Below are positions 18,861 through 27,727 of a stretch of DNA of 64,000 nucleotides, one piece after another. The position numbers were made by a program, and so were the translations under genes. The stretch comes from Pelagicoccus sp. SDUM812003 (GTDB taxonomy: Bacteria; Verrucomicrobiota; Verrucomicrobiia; Opitutales; Opitutaceae), in contig NZ_JARXHY010000003.1 in the NCBI RefSeq assembly GCF_031127815.1, forward strand, positions 62,001 to 126,000, given 5' to 3'. Position 1 is the first letter of the stretch. Every line of letters starts with the position of its first letter. The notes beneath the pieces were generated by a model. The model searched no databases. It was not told the origin of the DNA and was given only the letters and a program-made list of their open reading frames with translations.

Positions 18861-20221
18861 TTCGGCTGCAGCTTCTCGGGGTAGCGCAAGGCGAGCTTCG
18901 TTAGGTCCGACACGTTTACGGGAATGGGGCGCTTGTGCAGCGATTGCTCTTCGATGAAATAGGATAGGCCTTTGGGGTTGAGCGTCGGCAGCGTCGTATC
19001 GAGGGTGTTTCCCGTGAATGTATGTGGGATTTCGATACCAAGCGAATCGAGCACGATGACTGGCACGTCCTGAAGCCCTGCCATCTTGTAGTAGGTTTTC
19101 GCAGGTCTGTCCAATCCGTAGAGGATGACGGGGATCGTATCCTTGCAGATCGGAGGATCCTCGTTTGTGTAGGCTTTTTTGAGCAGCGGTTCGATGGCGC
19201 TGTCGTGGTCGCTGAAGATGGCGATGACGCAGTCCTCGAGGATGCCGAAGCTCTCAAGCGACTCGAAGAAGGACTGGATGGATCGGTCCACGTACCGAAT
19301 CGAATCGATGTGGTCGAGCGCCAGGTCGTTTTTTGGTTCCCCTAATCGCTCGCCAACGTGGTGGTAGGGGTGGTGGTTGGTGAGCAGGATGAGGTGGGCG
19401 AAGACGGGGCCGTCGGAGGCTGCGGCCTTGATCTTGAGGGCCGCTTGCTTGAGAGCGGATTCGTCCGAGATACCCCAGCCGATGCGCTCCGACTGGTCGA
19501 GCGTGTCGAAGTAGAACGAGTCCTTGTATCCAAGGCTTTGATGCGCGTTGCCGCGATTCCAGAAGTTGCTGTTGTTTCCGTGAAGGGAAAACGTGTAGTA
19601 GCCGGCCGCGTTTAGGGTTCGGGGCATCGAGGGGATCTTGTCGAGCTCGTAGTTGGTGTAGGCGGGCTTGCCCGCGATCGGCGGCAGCGAGCAAAGGGCG
19701 AGGAATTCCCCGTCGGTGGTGCGGCCTGACGAGGAGTTGTCCAGGGCGTTGCGAAGAAAAATCGAGCGTTTGGTAAGACTTTTTAGAAAGGGCATCACTG
19801 GCTCGCCTTGGTAGTCTGCGGTCACGCTGATGCCGTCGACCGATTCCATTTGCAGGTAGATGACGTGCTTTCGCTGCGGGGTGGCGGCGGCCCTCGGAGT
19901 TGTCGCCCGCCTGGTTCGAATCTTCGAAAGGTAGGACCGGTAGTCCTCTGCGTCGGCGAGCGCCAGACCAGCCTCGGCGATCCAGTTTCGGATCGAGCGG
20001 TAGGTGTCGAAGCAGGCGTATCCGAAATAGCCGACATCCAGGACGATGAGCTTGTTCGAGTGCCTGGCTTTGATTCTCCCCCAGCTGGGATTGGTTCCGA
20101 AATAGAGCAGTGCCGCTGCGCAAAGGAGAAGCCAAAGTCCGAAAAGCAGTCTCTGGCGGAAACGGGGGATCTGGTGGCGTCGTCTCAAATTCGTGTCGGG
20201 AATGTTACAGAGGGAAGGCAA
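18857..20221 (-). CDS. LTA synthase-like sulfatase-fold protein (phosphoglycerol transferase type)
   Basis: 454 residues. One N-terminal membrane helix (about 23-43) is followed by an extracytoplasmic alkaline phosphatase/sulfatase-fold domain of the LTA synthase type. Motifs are intact: YLQMESVDG (metal-binding Glu), SSSGRTTDGEF with the catalytic Thr, FSLHGNNSNFWNR, and AIFSDHDSAI with the Asp-His metal ligands. Family members transfer glycerol phosphate from phosphatidylglycerol onto lipoteichoic acid or onto periplasmic glucans. Only one membrane helix is present, against five in LtaS. The TTG start at 20221 is tentative; a purine-rich GGAAGGG lies 8 nt upstream of it. Confidence 0.85.
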   Translation of the reverse strand: MPSLCNIPDTNLRRRHQIPRFRQRLLFGLWLLLCAAALLYFGTNPSWGRIKARHSNKLIVLDVGYFGYACFDTYRSIRNWIAEAGLALADAEDYRSYLSKIRTRRATTPRAAATPQRKHVIYLQMESVDGISVTADYQGEPVMPFLKSLTKRSIFLRNALDNSSSGRTTDGEFLALCSLPPIAGKPAYTNYELDKIPSMPRTLNAAGYYTFSLHGNNSNFWNRGNAHQSLGYKDSFYFDTLDQSERIGWGISDESALKQAALKIKAAASDGPVFAHLILLTNHHPYHHVGERLGEPKNDLALDHIDSIRYVDRSIQSFFESLESFGILEDCVIAIFSDHDSAIEPLLKKAYTNEDPPICKDTIPVILYGLDRPAKTYYKMAGLQDVPVIVLDSLGIEIPHTFTGNTLDTTLPTLNPKGLSYFIEEQSLHKRPIPVNVSDLTKLALRYPEKLQPK

Positions 20222-21144
20222 TGGTTGAGCCCTTCCAGTTCAAGGCTTTCTTTGCCTGGAGCTCGAAACCGAGGCGAAAGTGCTGGAATCCTGTCGGAGC
20301 GAGGTGTAGCCAGAAACCCGTGTTAAGGGTAAGTCTCATCTGTTTCGCGGCCTCGTTGGCGATCGCCCTATCGGGTTTCCTCTTCAAGGCCTGGTCCATG
20401 CTGTCGACCGAGCCGGTCCTGGTCGAGCCCTTGCCTAGGGTGGCCCATGCGGGCGGCGGGATCGGCGGAGAGATCTACACGAACTCCAAGGAGGCCATCC
20501 TGTCCAGCCTGGAAAGGGGCTTCGAGCTGGTCGAGCTCGACTTCTCCTGGACCGCGGACGGGGCCCTGGTTTGCATCCACGACTGGGAGAGCAACTTCAG
20601 TCGACTGGTCGGGAGCGAGGTGCCGGAGCCGCTGGATCTGGAGGCCTTCAAACAGGCCCGCAACGGGGCCGCCTTCCATTTGCTCACCCTGCTGGAGTTG
20701 AAGGAGCTGATGATGGAGAATCCGCGGCTCAAGATCGTGACGGATGTGAAGAGCAACAGCCTGGAGGCCTTGAGATTGATGGCTGAGGAGATGCCGGAGC
20801 TGGCCTCGCGAATCTATCCCCAGATCTACCGGCCGAACGAATATGAGATCGTCCGCTCATTGGGCTTCGAGAGCATTATCTGGACGCTGTACAACTACAG
20901 CCATGGCAAGAACATCGCCAGGATCGTCGAGGAGCTGGAAGGCCGCGACCTGTTTGCCGTCTGCATGCCGCGCGATCTCGTCAAGGACGGCCATGCCTTG
21001 CGTCTCTCGGAGCTGGGCATCTCGACCTACGCTCACACCATCAACTCGCCGGCGGAGTGGCGTGAGCTGCGCGACAGGTGGGGCGTGACTCAGGTCTACA
21101 CCGACTTTCTGCCGGCGAGGAGCTCGTCCCAGGACGGGCCTTAG
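20221..21144 (+). CDS. Glycerophosphodiester phosphodiesterase, membrane-anchored
   Basis: 307 residues. After an N-terminal membrane helix (about 37-57) comes the GDPD TIM barrel: VAHAGGGIGGEIYTNSKEA (catalytic His), ERGFELVELDFSWTADG (metal-binding Glu and Asp) and LVCIHDWE (second catalytic His). It hydrolyses glycerophosphodiesters to glycerol 3-phosphate and an alcohol, here on the outer face of the inner membrane. ATG at 20221 is preceded by GAGGGAAG and is a good start. It lies divergent to the LTA-synthase-like gene, whose proposed start falls on the same base. Its stop overlaps that of the convergent gene. Confidence 0.9.
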   Translation: MVEPFQFKAFFAWSSKPRRKCWNPVGARCSQKPVLRVSLICFAASLAIALSGFLFKAWSMLSTEPVLVEPLPRVAHAGGGIGGEIYTNSKEAILSSLERGFELVELDFSWTADGALVCIHDWESNFSRLVGSEVPEPLDLEAFKQARNGAAFHLLTLLELKELMMENPRLKIVTDVKSNSLEALRLMAEEMPELASRIYPQIYRPNEYEIVRSLGFESIIWTLYNYSHGKNIARIVEELEGRDLFAVCMPRDLVKDGHALRLSELGISTYAHTINSPAEWRELRDRWGVTQVYTDFLPARSSSQDGP

Positions 21145-22778
21145 CGCTCGTTGTCGGATGGGCTGAGGAAGAGGTGGAAAAAGGAGACCCCTAGGCGTCG
21201 CGTGTCCTCCTCGTTGGGCTGCCGAGCCGGGCCGTCGCCGCTGATGGTCAGGGCATTGCCGCCCGGCTCGATGACGATTTCCCCGATCGGGAAGTCGGTC
21301 AAGCGGTTGCCGTGCTGGAAGTCTGCGACCCTCTCTCCGTTCCAATCGATGAACGTGCGTCGCTGATAGTGCGAGTCGAGTCGCAGGACCAGATGCGCCG
21401 TGAGCGGCTTGCTCGAGTGGTTGAAAAGCTCCAGCGACGCCTCGTCCTTGGTCCACTTGCGAGCGAACTCGCCGCCGATCTCCACCTGATGCCAGCCGTC
21501 GAGAAAGGTGAGCTGCAGAGCGGAAGCGTAGAAGCCGTCCTTTTCGGTGAGAAATCGGCCTTGTTCGATGCACAGCTGCGAGCGAACCGAGAGCTCTGGC
21601 GGCTGCATGATGCGGTGGAAGTCGATCACGCTCACGTTTCCCAGCAGTAGCACCGGCAGCCATATCCGCGTTTTGGGTACGAGCAGATTGAAGGCGATGT
21701 GCAGCACCAGCAGCACGCGTGGGGCCGCTCCGGGCGTGCCCTCCCAGACGGCCGGGCCGAGCACCGCGGCGAGCGCCGCGAAACTGATGCCGATGCGCCA
21801 CCATTGATCCGACCAGCGCGGTCGCAGAAACATGAATACGATGTGCGTGGCGATGCCGATGAAGCAGAGCAGGAAGCGGGCGTCGCCGAAGAAGCCGCTG
21901 GTCCAGTAGCCCCATTGCTCCGCCAGCTTTAGACCGATTTGCTGAAAGGGCAGCGCGAAGTTGCCGCTGCCCAGAAACGAGGATTGCTGGGCCGGAGCGA
22001 CGCTGTCGACGTAGAGCATCCAGAGAAAAAGCGGGGTCACGCAGATCAGCCCGCGCCCTACGAAGCGCAGCGCCGCGCTGCGGAAGGTGGGACGCTTTTC
22101 GAAGATGGCGAGACCAGCGAACAGGCTGACGTCCTTTGCTAGAGCTGAAGCGGCGATGGCCAGCGCCCCGCTGGTGTAGCGGTTTCGAGCGATGAAAAAG
22201 GCCGCCAGCACGGTGAGGGTCGCCGCCGGACCATCGGTGAGCGAGCGTTCCGTGCTCATGATCCATCCCCATCCAAGCAGAATGCCGGCCCAGCGTATGA
22301 AGTTTTGGATACCGGTTGGCGGCAGCCATCGCAGAAGCAGCAGGGCGCAGACGAACCAGCAGATCGGATTGATCAGCGGATAGACGCGCACGATGCTTGC
22401 CGGATCCCCGCCGCCGAGGGCCCACGCGAAGGCGGGCATCAGAATGCGACGGGCTCGATAGCGCAGCGTATCGACGCCTTTATCCAACTGCGGATCCTGC
22501 AGGGTCGGGTCCAGGGCGATCTGGGCGTAGAACTGGGCGTCGTAGCCGAAGCTGTCTTCGAAAACCCGCGGAGCAGCCTCCTTGAAGGCGTCGGTGGCGT
22601 CGTCGTAAAAGTGGTCGCCCACCGCTAGCATGCTAGTGAAGCCCACGCCGCATTGCTGGTTGGGCAGCAAGGCCGCGAGGTAGGCCACGCCGACCGCGAG
22701 GTAGGCCAGTATCCAGAAATACCTACGAAAGACGGGCGATTGCAGGCGCTCAGCGAGGGTCTTGAGTTTGGGAGTCAT
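21141..22778 (-). CDS. Multi-pass membrane protein, GT-C glycosyltransferase-like
   Basis: 545 residues with about ten to eleven membrane helices in the first ~400 residues and a soluble C-terminal domain of about 140 residues rich in beta structure. An early extracytoplasmic loop carries SFGYDAQFYAQIALDP, an acidic motif placed as in GT-C enzymes that use polyprenyl-phosphate sugars. No exact family could be assigned. It overlaps the upstream membrane protein by 29 nt and is probably translated from the same mRNA. The function may be adding sugars to an envelope glycan (inference). Confidence 0.75.
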   Translation of the reverse strand: MTPKLKTLAERLQSPVFRRYFWILAYLAVGVAYLAALLPNQQCGVGFTSMLAVGDHFYDDATDAFKEAAPRVFEDSFGYDAQFYAQIALDPTLQDPQLDKGVDTLRYRARRILMPAFAWALGGGDPASIVRVYPLINPICWFVCALLLLRWLPPTGIQNFIRWAGILLGWGWIMSTERSLTDGPAATLTVLAAFFIARNRYTSGALAIAASALAKDVSLFAGLAIFEKRPTFRSAALRFVGRGLICVTPLFLWMLYVDSVAPAQQSSFLGSGNFALPFQQIGLKLAEQWGYWTSGFFGDARFLLCFIGIATHIVFMFLRPRWSDQWWRIGISFAALAAVLGPAVWEGTPGAAPRVLLVLHIAFNLLVPKTRIWLPVLLLGNVSVIDFHRIMQPPELSVRSQLCIEQGRFLTEKDGFYASALQLTFLDGWHQVEIGGEFARKWTKDEASLELFNHSSKPLTAHLVLRLDSHYQRRTFIDWNGERVADFQHGNRLTDFPIGEIVIEPGGNALTISGDGPARQPNEEDTRRLGVSFFHLFLSPSDNER

Positions 22779-24348
22779 CGGAGAGGGAGGCAGGAGGGAT
22801 TACAAAACGCGTGCCGGTGGCTTCGCTTTCTACGATTTCAAAGGGGATGTTGGCCTTTTCGAGAAGGTGGGCGATTTCGCTTTCCGGAGGCATGTCTTGG
22901 TCGGATGCCCAGATCGCTTGTCGGTAGCCCCGTTCCCTGAGCCAATTCATGATGTAGCTTCGCGCCTTTTGCGTTCCCCAATTGTAGCGGAAGCCCGCCT
23001 TGTTGGTGGCGTATTCGACGGTGCCCGACCGATGCTCTGCCCAGACCACGTCGTAGCCACCGAACTCGGCTTGCAGCTGCTCCTGCTTCGCCCGGAAGGA
23101 CTCCGGCGCGTTTCGGGCGGGCGGATGAGCGACGCTGGCGAGATAGACAAGCAGCGCCAAGGACGCCGCGCCCAGAGCGATGCGAAGCCGCGGACCGGCC
23201 TTTTCGTACGGTAGGAACGCCAAGGCGAGCCCGATGCAGAAGAGCGAGCTGGCGTAGGGGTAGTAGTCGATCTGCACCTTGTGCGAGAGGTAGAAGGCGT
23301 AGTTGAAACCGATCAACGCGAGGCCGAAGAGAAACCATTTGAGTTGCCGGGGCTTGATCAGGCAAGCGCCCAGCAGCAAGGCGATGGCGAACAGGTGAGG
23401 CCCGAGCCACGACGTTTTGTCGACGAAATAGAAGCGCAGGTTGCTGGCTAGACCGCCTTCGCTGGCGAAGGCTTGATCGAGCGTCGAGTAGGTGATGGCG
23501 AAGGGGTTTCCCAGCAGCAGGTAGGCGTAGAGGAGATACAGCCCGAAGCCGCTGAGGAAGATGGGCAAGGCGAGTTTTAGGGCTCGTGCGATTGTTTTTT
23601 GGATACGCCGTTCCCTGCCTTCGCTGAGGAAAAGCGCGGCTAGCCCTGCCGGCGCGAAAAGCAGGGCGTTGGGCAGGCGAAAGATCACCGTGAGCGAAAG
23701 CAGGAATAGGCTCCAGCCGGGACGCTTGGGAAGCAGCCAGCCGGAGGCGATGAGCAGTCCGTAGGTTGGGGCCAAGGAGTCGACGCGCATCAGCTCGAGC
23801 TGGATGGCGTCGAACTGAATCAGCGTCAACGCCAGGGCTGGGATGAGAACGATGGGCCAAACGGTCAGCTTGCCGTTCCAAAAGAGGGTCCCCGCCAGGG
23901 CCAAGGCGAGGGCGCCGATCACGGCGCACAGCACGGGGAAAGCGACGCGGCGCGCCTCGATCGGCAGCGGCGCCAGCATCAGTCCGACCCCAGGCGGGTA
24001 TTGGTTGATGATTTTCTGCCCGGACTGATCGATATGGTACGCGTGCGGAGCGACGGCCCATCGAAAGTGGTTTGTAGTGGGAAACTGGTTACGAAGGTCG
24101 ATCAATAGCTCGTCGATGAAGGGGCGCTCCGCGTGGTTGCCGAAGGTGGAGCCTGCATCGATCGCTCGAGCCATGTTCAGATAGCCAAACTCGTCGCACC
24201 CAGCGGGCAGACCATGTTCGCCGCGATTGTAGTGGCTGTGGGCCAGCGAGGCCACGAGGTAGAGGGTGGCCAGGGTGGCGGCGAGGCAGATGCCAAGTCT
24301 GATCGCAGGGCTCGTGGAACCGGGGAAGCGAAGAAGCGGCGATGGCAT
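22750..24348 (-). CDS. Multi-pass membrane protein, GT-C/PMT-like
   Basis: 532 residues with about ten to twelve membrane helices and a short soluble C-terminal part. The first loop contains LPAGCDEFGYLNMARAI, with an Asp-Glu pair after helix 1 as in protein-mannosyl- and ArnT-like glycosyltransferases. The same protein type as the neighbour at 21141-22778, with which it overlaps by 29 nt. It is 64 nt downstream of the sulfotransferase gene. A lipid-linked sugar donor and a periplasmic acceptor are expected for this fold; the substrate is unknown. Confidence 0.78.
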   Translation of the reverse strand: MPSPLLRFPGSTSPAIRLGICLAATLATLYLVASLAHSHYNRGEHGLPAGCDEFGYLNMARAIDAGSTFGNHAERPFIDELLIDLRNQFPTTNHFRWAVAPHAYHIDQSGQKIINQYPPGVGLMLAPLPIEARRVAFPVLCAVIGALALALAGTLFWNGKLTVWPIVLIPALALTLIQFDAIQLELMRVDSLAPTYGLLIASGWLLPKRPGWSLFLLSLTVIFRLPNALLFAPAGLAALFLSEGRERRIQKTIARALKLALPIFLSGFGLYLLYAYLLLGNPFAITYSTLDQAFASEGGLASNLRFYFVDKTSWLGPHLFAIALLLGACLIKPRQLKWFLFGLALIGFNYAFYLSHKVQIDYYPYASSLFCIGLALAFLPYEKAGPRLRIALGAASLALLVYLASVAHPPARNAPESFRAKQEQLQAEFGGYDVVWAEHRSGTVEYATNKAGFRYNWGTQKARSYIMNWLRERGYRQAIWASDQDMPPESEIAHLLEKANIPFEIVESEATGTRFVIPPASLSDDSQTQDPR

Positions 24349-24412
24349 GGAAGTGGTTTCCGGTGTTTCTTGTTGTCGGGGAAGTCTTGCTCTCGGGGGA
24401 GGCGCTGATCCG

Positions 24413-25123
24413 TCACGCCCCGTAGCCCAGCCGCTCCCGCGTGGCGGCCACCCGTGGGATGCCCTTCACCCGCTCCAGGATGTCCATCGAGCGCTGCGGG
24501 ATGGGATTGGCCTGCACTTTGAGGGACTTGATCTTGTCCCCCCCGTCGTCGGTGCCCCACTTCCAGTCGTAGTTCTTGGGCGGCGGATAGGAGTCGACGC
24601 CCTGCGTTCGTTCCGAGCCGAGGAAGGCGAAGATCCGCTCGGTCCATTTGATCGGCTCCGCCACCAGGTCCTCGTAGCGCACCCAGAAGTTGCGTTTCGC
24701 GTCGTGGGGGAAGCGAGCTAGCAGGGAGTCGTAGGCTGGCGACCAATAGCGCTTGGCCAGCCATCGGTCGATGGGGCCTTTGGGCATATGCGGCTCGAGC
24801 TTGCGAAAGACCATCTTGCGCAGCGAGGCCACGTTGGTGTGCACGTCGCGAGTGAGCACCAGCTGGCGGGTCTGCGGGACCGACGGGAGCTTGGGGTAGC
24901 GCGAGGCGTCGTGAAACCAGGCGGGACGCTTCAGCACGATGATGCGCTCGTCGCAGAGGGCGTGGATCCTCTGCACCGCGTCGGCGGACTGGAACTTGGT
25001 GAAATTAATCTCCGGCAGGCTGGAAATGTCCGGGGCCGCGGACATCAGAGCCTTCAGCAGCGTGGAGCCCGAGCGCATGGTGCTCAGCTCGATGGCGATG
25101 GTTCGTGGTTGGGAGTCGGCCAT
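24413..25123 (-). CDS. Sulfotransferase-family protein
   Basis: 236 residues. The N-terminal P-loop-like segment IELSTMRSGSTLLKALM corresponds to the PAPS 5'-phosphosulfate loop of sulfotransferases, and FWVRYEDLVAEPIKW is the usual central element. It would transfer sulfate from PAPS to a carbohydrate or lipid. ATG at 25123 starts just before the P-loop strand; longer upstream sequence in this frame is not coding in character. Its location with GT-C-like membrane proteins suggests modification of an envelope glycan (inference). Confidence 0.85.
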   Translation of the reverse strand: MADSQPRTIAIELSTMRSGSTLLKALMSAAPDISSLPEINFTKFQSADAVQRIHALCDERIIVLKRPAWFHDASRYPKLPSVPQTRQLVLTRDVHTNVASLRKMVFRKLEPHMPKGPIDRWLAKRYWSPAYDSLLARFPHDAKRNFWVRYEDLVAEPIKWTERIFAFLGSERTQGVDSYPPPKNYDWKWGTDDGGDKIKSLKVQANPIPQRSMDILERVKGIPRVAATRERLGYGA

Positions 25124-25210
25124 GGTGGTGGTTTGGATGCTTGGTCCTCGCTGGGGGTTTTGGGGAAGCCCGGCTGGCGAGCCAAGGCTTTTGTGCGCTT
25201 TCCCAAAGGC

Positions 25211-25261
25211 GCAACGCAAATTTGCAACGTTGCAAATAAGAGTTGCGCCGGGTGGGTGGCG
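25211..25261 (+). promoter_or_regulatory. 51-bp conserved dyad element, copy 1 (upstream of purB)
   Basis: The core is a 36-bp dyad GCAAC-N10-AACGTT-N10-GTTGC (25211-25246) centred on AACGTT, with a GGTGGCG tail. The centre reads TTGCAACGTTGCAA, which has the look of a LacI-family operator. A second copy lies at 49355-49405 on the other strand, identical at 40 of 51 positions by direct alignment. It is 61 nt upstream of purB and 87 nt upstream of the divergent sulfotransferase gene. Confidence 0.6.
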
Positions 25262-25322
25262 GGTGGTGGGAAAAAGCTTTCCTTGGGTTGCGGGGGGCGT
25301 AAGGTTTGGGCTCTTTTTTCTC

Positions 25323-26759
25323 ATGCCAAAGGAACAGTCAGTGATTACGAACGTGCTTGCGGAGCGATACGCTTCCGGCGCGATGAAGGCAATTTGGTCG
25401 CCCGAGGGGCGCATCCTGATCGAGCGTGACTATTGGATCGCGGTGATGAAGGCCCAGCGCGAGCTGGGGCTGAAGATCCCGGACAAGGCCATCAAGGCTT
25501 ACGAGAAGGTGAAGACGCAGATCGACTTGAAGTCGATCGACGCTCGCGAGCGCCAGCTGCTGCACGACGTGAAGGCTCGCATCGAGGAGTTCAACGGCCT
25601 CGCTGGCTACGAGTTCATCCACCTCGGCATGACCAGCCGCGACCTGACGGAAAACGTGGAGCAGCTGCAGGTGTTGCGCGCTCTGGAGCTGATCCGAGTG
25701 AAGACGGTGGCCAGCTTGAGCAAGCTCTCCGAACGCGCCGTAGAGTATAAGAATCTGATGATCACCGGTCGCACCCACAATGTGCCAGCCCAAGCCACTA
25801 CCCTCGGGAAGCGCCTCGCCATGGCGGGCCAGGAGCTGTTGATCGGACTGGAGCGCTTGGACGATCTGACCAACCGCTATCCAGCTCGCGGGCTGAAAGG
25901 CGCAGTCGGCACGCAGCTCGATCAGCAGACGCTGTTCGAAGGCGACGCCAAGAAGGTGGCGGACCTGGAAGCCAAGATCGTCAAGCACCTCGGCTTCGGA
26001 CGCGTGATGGACAACGTCGGCCAAGTCTACCCGCGTAGTGTGGATCTCGATACAGTGACTGCCTTGGAGCAGCTCGCGTCCGCCGCGGTGAACATGACCA
26101 CCACGGTTCGCCTCATGGCAGGACAGGGTCTGATGACGGAAGGTTTCAAGAAGGGGCAGGTCGGCTCCTCCGCCATGCCGCACAAGGTGAACTGTCGCAC
26201 CAGCGAGCGTATCCATGGTTTCGGTACGATCTTGAAAGGCTACGCTGCAATGGCGGCGGGTTTGACCGGAGGTCAGTGGAACGAAGGCGACGTCTCCTGT
26301 TCGGTGGTGCGCCGCGTGATGCTGCCGGACGCGTTTTTCGCCATCGACGGTCTGATGGAGGCCTACCTGACGGTGCTCGGCCAGATGGGGGCGTTCGAAA
26401 AGGCCATTGCCGCGGAAAACGCGGTGCAGCTGCCCTTCCTCGCCACCACCACGATCCTCATGGAGTCGGTGAAGGCGGGAGCAGGTCGCGAAACGGCTCA
26501 TTTGGCTATCAAGGAAAACGCCCTTGCCGCCAGCAAGGAGATCCGCGAGGGCCGTCCCGATCAGGCCAAGCTCACTGAGCGCCTAGCGGACGACGAGCGC
26601 ATTCCGTTGGACCTGAAGCAGCTGGAGAAGCTGCTTTCCGAAACCGCCCGTTTCGTAGGGGCGGCTCCCAAGCAGGTCGACCAGTTCAAGCGCTCGGTGG
26701 CGAAGTGGAGCAAGAAGTTTCCCGAGGCGACGAAGGTGAAGCCCGGCAGCTTGCTGTAG
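25323..26759 (+). CDS. purB: Adenylosuccinate lyase
   Basis: 478 residues. It catalyses two steps of purine synthesis, SAICAR to AICAR and adenylosuccinate to AMP, releasing fumarate. Family signatures are present: HLGMTSRDLTENVE, the TGRTHNVPAQATTLGKR histidine region, and the lyase signature GSSAMPHKVNCRTSERI with the catalytic serine. ATG at 25323 is used; the open frame upstream lies opposite the sulfotransferase gene and is not coding. The protein is slightly longer than Bacillus PurB and resembles the longer class. A terminator follows. Confidence 0.97.
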   Translation: MPKEQSVITNVLAERYASGAMKAIWSPEGRILIERDYWIAVMKAQRELGLKIPDKAIKAYEKVKTQIDLKSIDARERQLLHDVKARIEEFNGLAGYEFIHLGMTSRDLTENVEQLQVLRALELIRVKTVASLSKLSERAVEYKNLMITGRTHNVPAQATTLGKRLAMAGQELLIGLERLDDLTNRYPARGLKGAVGTQLDQQTLFEGDAKKVADLEAKIVKHLGFGRVMDNVGQVYPRSVDLDTVTALEQLASAAVNMTTTVRLMAGQGLMTEGFKKGQVGSSAMPHKVNCRTSERIHGFGTILKGYAAMAAGLTGGQWNEGDVSCSVVRRVMLPDAFFAIDGLMEAYLTVLGQMGAFEKAIAAENAVQLPFLATTTILMESVKAGAGRETAHLAIKENALAASKEIREGRPDQAKLTERLADDERIPLDLKQLEKLLSETARFVGAAPKQVDQFKRSVAKWSKKFPEATKVKPGSLL

Positions 26760-26800
26760 AAGGGGTCGCCCTTCGGCTCAGGCTTGTTCCCTTTATTTGA

Positions 26801-26834
26801 AACGCCGTTCCCGATTTTCCGGGGACGGCGTTTT
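26801..26834 (+). terminator. Rho-independent terminator of purB
   Basis: A 12-nt arm AACGCCGTTCCC (26801-26812) pairs with GGGGACGGCGTT (26821-26832) with one G-T wobble, followed by TTTT including the end of the stem. It lies 42 nt after the purB stop and 29 nt before the convergent DUF1573 stop. Confidence 0.75.
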
Positions 26835-26862
26835 CGTTCAGTTCCGTGGGGCGAAGGGCCGT

Positions 26863-27570
26863 CTAGCGCACGTAAAGGTAGATCGGGTACTTTGCCAGCA
26901 GGTCGGTTTCGTCGTCATCGCTGACCAGGTAGAACACTTCGCGGGTTTTGGTATCTGCGGTGAGCGGGGTGATGGTCATGCGGTACTGCTGCCCTTCCTC
27001 GATGGTTTCGAAAGCGTAGTCAAACTGCTTCTCGGCCGCCGGATCCATGCGCTTCACGCCATCGATGCTCATGGGGATCTTCTCGTGGAAGGAAATGAGC
27101 ACCTCCTGCGGTTTGGGCTCGCTGCCCGCTTTCCAGAAGCGGACCCGCGGCTTGAGCGCGACGGGGATGGGGATGTCGACCTCCAGCACCAGTTCGTAGC
27201 TCTGCTCTTCGCCCGCCTCCAGGGTTCGGACGGAGATCATCTTGTGCTGAGGGCCTTGTCGCGATCCCACGGTGAAGATGGCAGTCAGCTCTCCGCTCTC
27301 GCCTGGTTGGTAGACCTTTTTGTCCAGCGACGGCACGGTGCATCCGCAGGTGGACTTGGTTTGGGCGATCTCGACGGGGGCGCTTCCGGTATTGGTGAAG
27401 GCGTAGGTGGCTTTCACCTCCTCCTGACCGAACTCCGTCTCGAAGCTCTGTTTGGTATTGTCCCATTCCAGGCTCTGGGCGGCGGCCTGAAGGCCGACCG
27501 CAGTGGCGGCGCTGATGCTGGCCAATCGAAGCATTAGAAATATGAATGAAAAGGGGCGCGTTGTATTCAT
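26863..27570 (-). CDS. DUF1573 exported protein
   Basis: 235 residues. A signal peptide (about residues 1-32, cleavage near LQAAAQS) is followed by an immunoglobulin-like domain with the DUF1573 hallmark TKSTCGCTVPS, where the Cys-Gly-Cys pair is typical. The function of the family is unknown; it is frequent in Bacteroidota and Verrucomicrobiota exported proteins. The ATG at 27570 is preferred to the TTG four codons upstream. It is convergent with purB and divergent from rph. Confidence 0.85.
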   Translation of the reverse strand: MNTTRPFSFIFLMLRLASISAATAVGLQAAAQSLEWDNTKQSFETEFGQEEVKATYAFTNTGSAPVEIAQTKSTCGCTVPSLDKKVYQPGESGELTAIFTVGSRQGPQHKMISVRTLEAGEEQSYELVLEVDIPIPVALKPRVRFWKAGSEPKPQEVLISFHEKIPMSIDGVKRMDPAAEKQFDYAFETIEEGQQYRMTITPLTADTKTREVFYLVSDDDETDLLAKYPIYLYVR

Positions 27571-27727
27571 GCTTGAAAGCAAATGATTCCCTGAAGGGCG
27601 AAAAGTTCAATTCTTTCTTTGTTCGGCAACGCTCGGGACCTGCGAACTATTGCCAACGCTGTTGGAAATGCGTGCCGCTCAACTAATCGCTTGAGTTGGC
27701 TGCCGCGAGGGATTGTCTTGTCCGCTC

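Noticed and set aside
20857-22425. A 522-codon minus-strand frame across the GDPD and membrane protein genes
   Set aside because: The translation is Arg-rich and lacks hydrophobic periodicity; the overlapping frames encode recognisable proteins.
24939-25322. 128-codon upstream extension of PurB
   Set aside because: It is antisense to the sulfotransferase gene and not part of any adenylosuccinate lyase; the family N-terminus starts at 25323.
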